Source: an uncultured Treponema sp. (GTDB lineage: Bacteria; Spirochaetota; Spirochaetia; Treponematales; Treponemataceae). Taken from it: a DNA stretch of 8,198 bases. A program made the position numbers and the translations under genes. The notes beneath the pieces are model-generated. The model was not told where the DNA came from, made no database searches, and saw nothing but the letters and a program-made list of their open reading frames with translations. Below, piece after piece: positions 4,767 through 8,198 of this stretch. The DNA lies in assembly GCA_934699065.1 (NCBI GenBank), contig CAKUWD010000124.1, positions 1-8,198 of the forward strand, given 5' to 3'. Each line of letters starts with the position of its first letter. The first letter of the stretch is position 1.

Positions 4767-6833
4767 ATGATTTGTCCAAAGTGTGGAAACGAAGTACAGG
4801 AAGGAAAAAAGTTCTGCGGAAAGTGCGGAAACAAAATGGAGCTTAGTACGACAGCTTCAACCAGCGGCAGCTCTGGTCTCGTCTGCTCAAAATGTGGTGC
4901 TCCAATTACCCCAGGAAAGAAATTCTGTGGTAAATGCGGAACTCCTGTTGGGGTAGTTTCGTCAGGCTCAACCACCCCAACTGCAGAAATGATTTCCAGT
5001 GCAGGCTTTGTTCACTGGAATATTCTTCCGGGGCAGCTTGCAGCAAAGCTTGATGAAAAGGATTTTGAACATTACAAGGATATAAAGGGCTTTGTTGTAC
5101 AGGACGGAATAAAGGCACTCTTTTTTGCAGACGGTAGTCTTGCGGGCGAGCTCGTTGGAGGAAAGTATCCTTTTACAGACTTTGGAATGCAGGAAGCTGC
5201 TGGCCTTAAAGGATTTTTTGCCCGCGTCGCTTCTCTTTTTAAAGGAAAGGCTTATAACATTCTGTCAAACGCAGCTCAGGTTTCTGTTGTTCTTATGCGC
5301 GATGCAGAGTTCCCTCTTATCTTTATTGAAAAAGATATTCCTACAGCGGGAATACGCTGTGAAGTTGCCCTTCATGCAATGGCAAAAATTTCAAATATTT
5401 TAGAGTTCTATCGTAATCAGCTGCTGGACAAAAAGTTCGTAAGCTTTGCGCAGTTCTCGGCCGCAATTGAACCTGCTGTACGTACTCTGCTTGAAGAAAA
5501 TCTTACTTCAATTGACGCAGATTCAATTTCTGCAAATGCAGAGGTTCGACAGGTGGTTCTTACTGCCTTACAGTCAAATGTAAGCGGCATGTTCCCTTAC
5601 ATCAGTGTGGAAAGACTTATTCGCCTTACAGCAACAAATGCAGAGCTTGAAGAGCTTCGTAAAATGCGGGAAGAGCTTTATATCAGCGAAAAAGAACTGA
5701 TTGAACTTTCTAAACGCAATAACTTTTTGAATCGCCTTAATGACGAGAAAAATCAGCAGACACTTCACGAAGCCCAGACTCAGGCTGATTTTACTGCCGC
5801 AATTTCAAAAATTGACCAGCAGAACGAATTGACTGCAGACGAAAAGGCAAAGTTTGCAGATATGCTTTTCTGGCAGAGAAAGCTCCGGGAAGCCGCAAGT
5901 GCCGATGAGGGAAATGCCGCCCTAAGCAAGCTGGAAGCAAACGGACTTTTACGCGAAGAAGAAATCAGCAGTCTTAAAGCAGACATCGAACAGAGAAAGA
6001 ATCTTAAAAATCTTACCGACGGTCAGGCTCTGGCAATGCTCACTATGCAGAATCAGATTGCCCTTGATCAGCAGAAGCTTCAGTGGGAAATAGAAACCGG
6101 AAACCGCCGTGTTCAAAACGCACTTGACCGCGAACGCATGCAGGCTGCTTTTGAGGATGAAAGAAAGCGGGCAGAAATTCAGCTGGACCGCGAGGAGCAG
6201 GAAAGCCAGCTCGAGCTTCTTAAACAGGCTCAGGCAATCCGAATGGAGCGTGAGGATGCAGAGCATAAACGTAAAATGGAAGAAGAAAATGCTGCCCGCG
6301 CTCATGAAATCACTCTTACAGATATGGAACAGAAGCATCAGGAAGAAATGAGAAAGATGTTCCAGAATATGACCGCTGAGCAGATTATGGCCGCAAATCC
6401 GGATATAAGTGATGCTGCGGCAAATGCTCTTGCAGAAAAGTTCAAGAGTCAGAACAGCGCAGAGCAGATTGCAATGATGAAAGAGCACAAGGATGAAATT
6501 GAAAAAATCATGGGACAGCAGCAGGCTCAGCAGGCAGATACAATGAAGCAGATGATGTCTATGATGGAAAAAATGTTTGCAAGTCAGCAGGAACAGAAGG
6601 GAGCTCAAGAAGACCGCCTTGTTGATGTTCTTAAAACAAGCGCAGAGGCCGCATACAGTGCCGCCGGAAAAATCTATGCTGGCAACGGTGGAGGCGGAAA
6701 AGACCGCGACTCACACAATGAAAGACCCCAGTCACCACGTCCTGGCCGCAAAGACTTGCCAGTCTGCCCTAACTGTGGCGCAGAGCTGGAAGAAGGCGCC
6801 AGCTTCTGCGGCGAATGTGGTGCCAGTGTGTAG
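4767..6833 (+). CDS. SPFH/band-7-like coiled-coil scaffold with three zinc ribbons
   Basis: This 688-residue protein has no signal peptide or membrane segment. Two zinc ribbons open it (C3/C6/C17/C20 and C40/C43/C54/C57) and a third closes it (C667/C670/C681/C684). Residues about 78-290 resemble the bacterial SPFH proteins that carry a C-terminal ribbon (the 'virion core protein' or YdjI-like group), including VVQDGIKALFFADGSLAGEL followed by GGKYPF. Charged, heptad-like coiled coil follows at about 290-335 and 395-535, then a Met/Gln-rich amphipathic stretch near 585-610 and a Gly-rich hinge near 638-645. SPFH proteins assemble into rings or membrane-associated platforms; B. subtilis YdjI is linked to membrane-stress recruitment of PspA. 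The start follows AGGAGA at 4754-4759. Ribbons at both ends are more than the single C-terminal one usual in the group. Likely the scaffold of this operon, by inference. Confidence 0.85.
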   Translation: MICPKCGNEVQEGKKFCGKCGNKMELSTTASTSGSSGLVCSKCGAPITPGKKFCGKCGTPVGVVSSGSTTPTAEMISSAGFVHWNILPGQLAAKLDEKDFEHYKDIKGFVVQDGIKALFFADGSLAGELVGGKYPFTDFGMQEAAGLKGFFARVASLFKGKAYNILSNAAQVSVVLMRDAEFPLIFIEKDIPTAGIRCEVALHAMAKISNILEFYRNQLLDKKFVSFAQFSAAIEPAVRTLLEENLTSIDADSISANAEVRQVVLTALQSNVSGMFPYISVERLIRLTATNAELEELRKMREELYISEKELIELSKRNNFLNRLNDEKNQQTLHEAQTQADFTAAISKIDQQNELTADEKAKFADMLFWQRKLREAASADEGNAALSKLEANGLLREEEISSLKADIEQRKNLKNLTDGQALAMLTMQNQIALDQQKLQWEIETGNRRVQNALDRERMQAAFEDERKRAEIQLDREEQESQLELLKQAQAIRMEREDAEHKRKMEEENAARAHEITLTDMEQKHQEEMRKMFQNMTAEQIMAANPDISDAAANALAEKFKSQNSAEQIAMMKEHKDEIEKIMGQQQAQQADTMKQMMSMMEKMFASQQEQKGAQEDRLVDVLKTSAEAAYSAAGKIYAGNGGGGKDRDSHNERPQSPRPGRKDLPVCPNCGAELEEGASFCGECGASV

Positions 6834-6844
6834 GAGGTAACTAA

Positions 6845-7924
6845 ATGATGACTGATTTATTAAAAAAGACAGTAATTTCTCTTAAGCAGAGTCTTGTTTA
6901 TACACTTTCTCTTGGTGATAAAGAGTTGTTTCACAGCAACGTACTTGGATGGCTTTTTGAAAATCATAATGACAAAGGCATTCAGCCAATTGTAAAGCTC
7001 TTTATAAATGATGAACTTGAAATTGAAAGAGTAGAAAGAGAAAAAAATCATTTTGATTTGTGTGTAACCTGTCATAAAAAAGATAATGAAGCGGATAAGC
7101 ATTTTGTAATTATAGAGAATAAATTCAAAAGCCTGCCGGATAAAAAGCAACTGGAACGTTATGAAGTTGTATGTCAGGGAAAGAAGAATAAAAAAGATAA
7201 TTATACATTCATTCTTTTTGCACCACAGGATTCATTAAGAGTTTTTGAAAAAAATCGGCCAGTAAATTGGCGGACTGTTGCATACGAAGATTTATGCAAG
7301 GCTCTTTCTAAAGCTCAGTTTTCATTAACAAGTGATGAACAAAAGTTCAGAAATGAATTCTTAAGTTCATATAAAAAACTCCTCGAATCATTGCTTAAAA
7401 TTATAAGTCTTGTTGTAACGAGTGCTTCAGAAGAAAATAGTCCATATCTGGTAGATAAAGAAGTTTTGAATACTTTAAAAGAAATACGTCTGCATGATGT
7501 ATATCAGAAAGTGTATGCATCTACAGTACAAAAAACTCTCAATATAAATGCCGGTAAGGACTGGAAGTCTGATATTTATTTTATGAATGGATCAGTATTG
7601 AAATGGACTTATATTCCAGATAATTCAAATGTCGTTTATGGAGTAGAAATTCAACGAGAAAAATTTTGTATCTTTGCAGAAACAAAAGACAGAACCGTCC
7701 TAAAGCAAAGTGAGAAAAAGCTTTCCGAATATTTTGAAAGTATACTGAATGAAATCTTTGAAGAAGATCGAATAAACCACAAAAAAGATGGAAGACTGAA
7801 CGTATACAATAAAGGTATTTATAAATACCAGTATGCCAAAATACCTGCAGATACAACAATTAAAGATTTGCGAAAAAAAATTAAAAATGCAATGAAAAAG
7901 ATTGAGGAAGGTAATCCTTCATAG
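6845..7924 (+). CDS. PD-(D/E)XK nuclease-fold protein (PDDEXK_4-like)
   Basis: The 359-residue product resembles the PDDEXK_4 group. The N-terminal helix ends in ELFHSNVLGWLFENH (27-41), the site of the first acidic residue. The catalytic core follows: HFDL with D71, then FVIIENK with E91 and K93, then QLERY (102-106), whose Gln is conserved in many of these nucleases. The C-terminal half (about 190-359) is a helical and beta region rich in Lys and Glu with no family I recognise. It has no methyltransferase or helicase partner here, so it is not an obvious restriction enzyme. AGGAGGT (6832-6838) overlaps the upstream stop and lies six bases from the ATG, so it belongs to the operon. It is visibly more A+T-rich than the scaffold gene before it, which may mean separate acquisition. 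It could cut DNA or RNA, or be a structural PD-(D/E)XK relative. Confidence 0.82.
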   Translation: MMTDLLKKTVISLKQSLVYTLSLGDKELFHSNVLGWLFENHNDKGIQPIVKLFINDELEIERVEREKNHFDLCVTCHKKDNEADKHFVIIENKFKSLPDKKQLERYEVVCQGKKNKKDNYTFILFAPQDSLRVFEKNRPVNWRTVAYEDLCKALSKAQFSLTSDEQKFRNEFLSSYKKLLESLLKIISLVVTSASEENSPYLVDKEVLNTLKEIRLHDVYQKVYASTVQKTLNINAGKDWKSDIYFMNGSVLKWTYIPDNSNVVYGVEIQREKFCIFAETKDRTVLKQSEKKLSEYFESILNEIFEEDRINHKKDGRLNVYNKGIYKYQYAKIPADTTIKDLRKKIKNAMKKIEEGNPS

Positions 7925-7996
7925 CAACAGTGTTCACACTTCCTTTCATTGGGCTTGAAAATAGCAGAAGAAAAAGCTCTAACAGCAAGGAATATC

Positions 7997-8024
7997 TTGA
8001 CTTTTGGGCGAAAAGGCGTATATT
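7997..8024 (+). promoter_or_regulatory. Good sigma70-type promoter after the operon
   Basis: TTGACT (7997-8002) and TATATT (8019-8024), spaced by 16 bases, each match the consensus at five of six positions. This is the best promoter in the window. The predicted start is near 8031, with a hairpin terminator beginning 46 bases later. Confidence 0.5.
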
Positions 8025-8030
8025 TAAAAA

Positions 8031-8117
8031 CGAAAGGAACACCGTACAAGCGGCTGTCTCCTTAAAGCTTTTATTGAAAAGCCTACCAGAGTTTGGACGC
8101 TGAGGTAGGCTTTTTTT
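8031..8117 (+). ncRNA. Putative small RNA or attenuated leader
   Basis: The stretch from the predicted transcript start (about 8031) to the end of the terminator T-run would give an RNA of roughly 87 bases. An upstream stem GCTTTT (8067-8072) with AAAAGC (8077-8082) shares bases with the left arm of the terminator, so the two folds exclude each other, as in an attenuator. It contains no convincing ORF and I recognise no RNA family. Confidence 0.25.
8077..8117 (+). terminator. Intrinsic terminator, possibly bidirectional
   Basis: The stem GCCTACC (8081-8087) with GGTAGGC (8104-8110) is extended by AAAA/TTTT and has a 16-base loop. It is followed by a seven-T run (8111-8117). Read on the minus strand the same stem is followed by TTTT, so it could also end a leftward gene. 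It would terminate both the five-gene operon and any transcript from 7997. Confidence 0.8.
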
Positions 8118-8198
8118 ATGCTTCTACAAGAATAACTTGAAGAGAGCGAGTGCGTTTATAACTGAGTCTAAAATCGCAATGACTAGCATCGCTTTTTC
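8116..8198 (-). CDS. Possible C-terminal end of a leftward gene entering from the right edge
   Basis: On the minus strand an open frame comes from the window edge and stops with TAA at 8116-8118, directly before the hairpin at 8077-8110. Its last residues are RTRSLQVILVEA. A second minus-strand frame is also open and ends with TAG at 8124-8126; its tail is hydrophobic (LVIAILDSVINALALFKLFL), like a membrane helix. With only about 27 codons visible I cannot decide between them or exclude non-coding sequence. The position before a bidirectional terminator favours a convergent gene. Confidence 0.2.
   Translation of the reverse strand, partial: KSDASHCDFRLSYKRTRSLQVILVEA

Noticed and set aside
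5949..6608. Leftward open frame of 219 codons opposite the scaffold gene
   Set aside because: The Leu/Phe/His/Cys-rich product is typical of the antisense of a Glu/Lys/Gln-rich coiled coil; it has no independent support.
6845..7924. Restriction-modification system
   Set aside because: A nuclease-fold gene is present, but there is no methyltransferase, specificity or helicase subunit in the window.
8074..8103. Nine-codon leader peptide (TTG ... TGA) running into the terminator loop
   Set aside because: It has no Shine-Dalgarno, a rare start codon and no run of regulatory codons; chance is the simpler explanation.

Overview
The window most resembles a host-associated spirochaete of the Treponema type. 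This is an inference from the moderately A+T-rich coding style, a Sec-exported protein of no recognised family, a NarL-type response regulator, and scattered short palindromes with the core CTGAAACAAGTTCAG. No marker gene fixes the taxonomy.

Layout. Bases 1-863 (minus) hold the N-terminal 287 codons of an exported protein, with its own promoter. A 254-bp gap follows. Bases 1118-1747 (minus) encode a LuxR/NarL-type response regulator with no sensor kinase in view. A 164-bp divergent control region (1748-1911) carries promoters facing both ways, a direct repeat TTTACTCA and the palindrome GTGAGTTTACTCAC.

From 1912 to 7924 five genes run rightwards with tight spacing, apart from one 98-bp gap filled by palindromic repeats. 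They are: (1) a 91-residue small beta-rich, OB-like protein; (2) a cytosolic clan CD cysteine peptidase of the gingipain (C25)/caspase-like type with an N-terminal zinc ribbon; (3) a protein with two FCS/TRASH-like zinc fingers, a beta-rich middle and a C-terminal zinc ribbon; (4) an SPFH/band-7-like coiled-coil scaffold with two N-terminal zinc ribbons and one C-terminal; (5) a PD-(D/E)XK nuclease-fold protein resembling the PDDEXK_4 family. Three of the five products carry nearly the same short ribbon (CxxCG...FCxxCG), so they may dock on a common partner or on each other. Protease, nuclease, scaffold and small OB-like protein together look like a multi-gene conflict (defence or regulated cell-death) or stress-response module. 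That role is inferred, not shown by the sequence.

One copy of the palindromic repeat lies inside the peptidase gene and is translated as an in-frame linker. Two more copies form a composite inverted structure between genes 3 and 4.

After the operon, 7925-8198 contains a good sigma70-type promoter, a short leader, a strong hairpin terminator with a competing upstream stem (small RNA or attenuator), and possibly the C-terminus of a leftward gene entering from the right edge.
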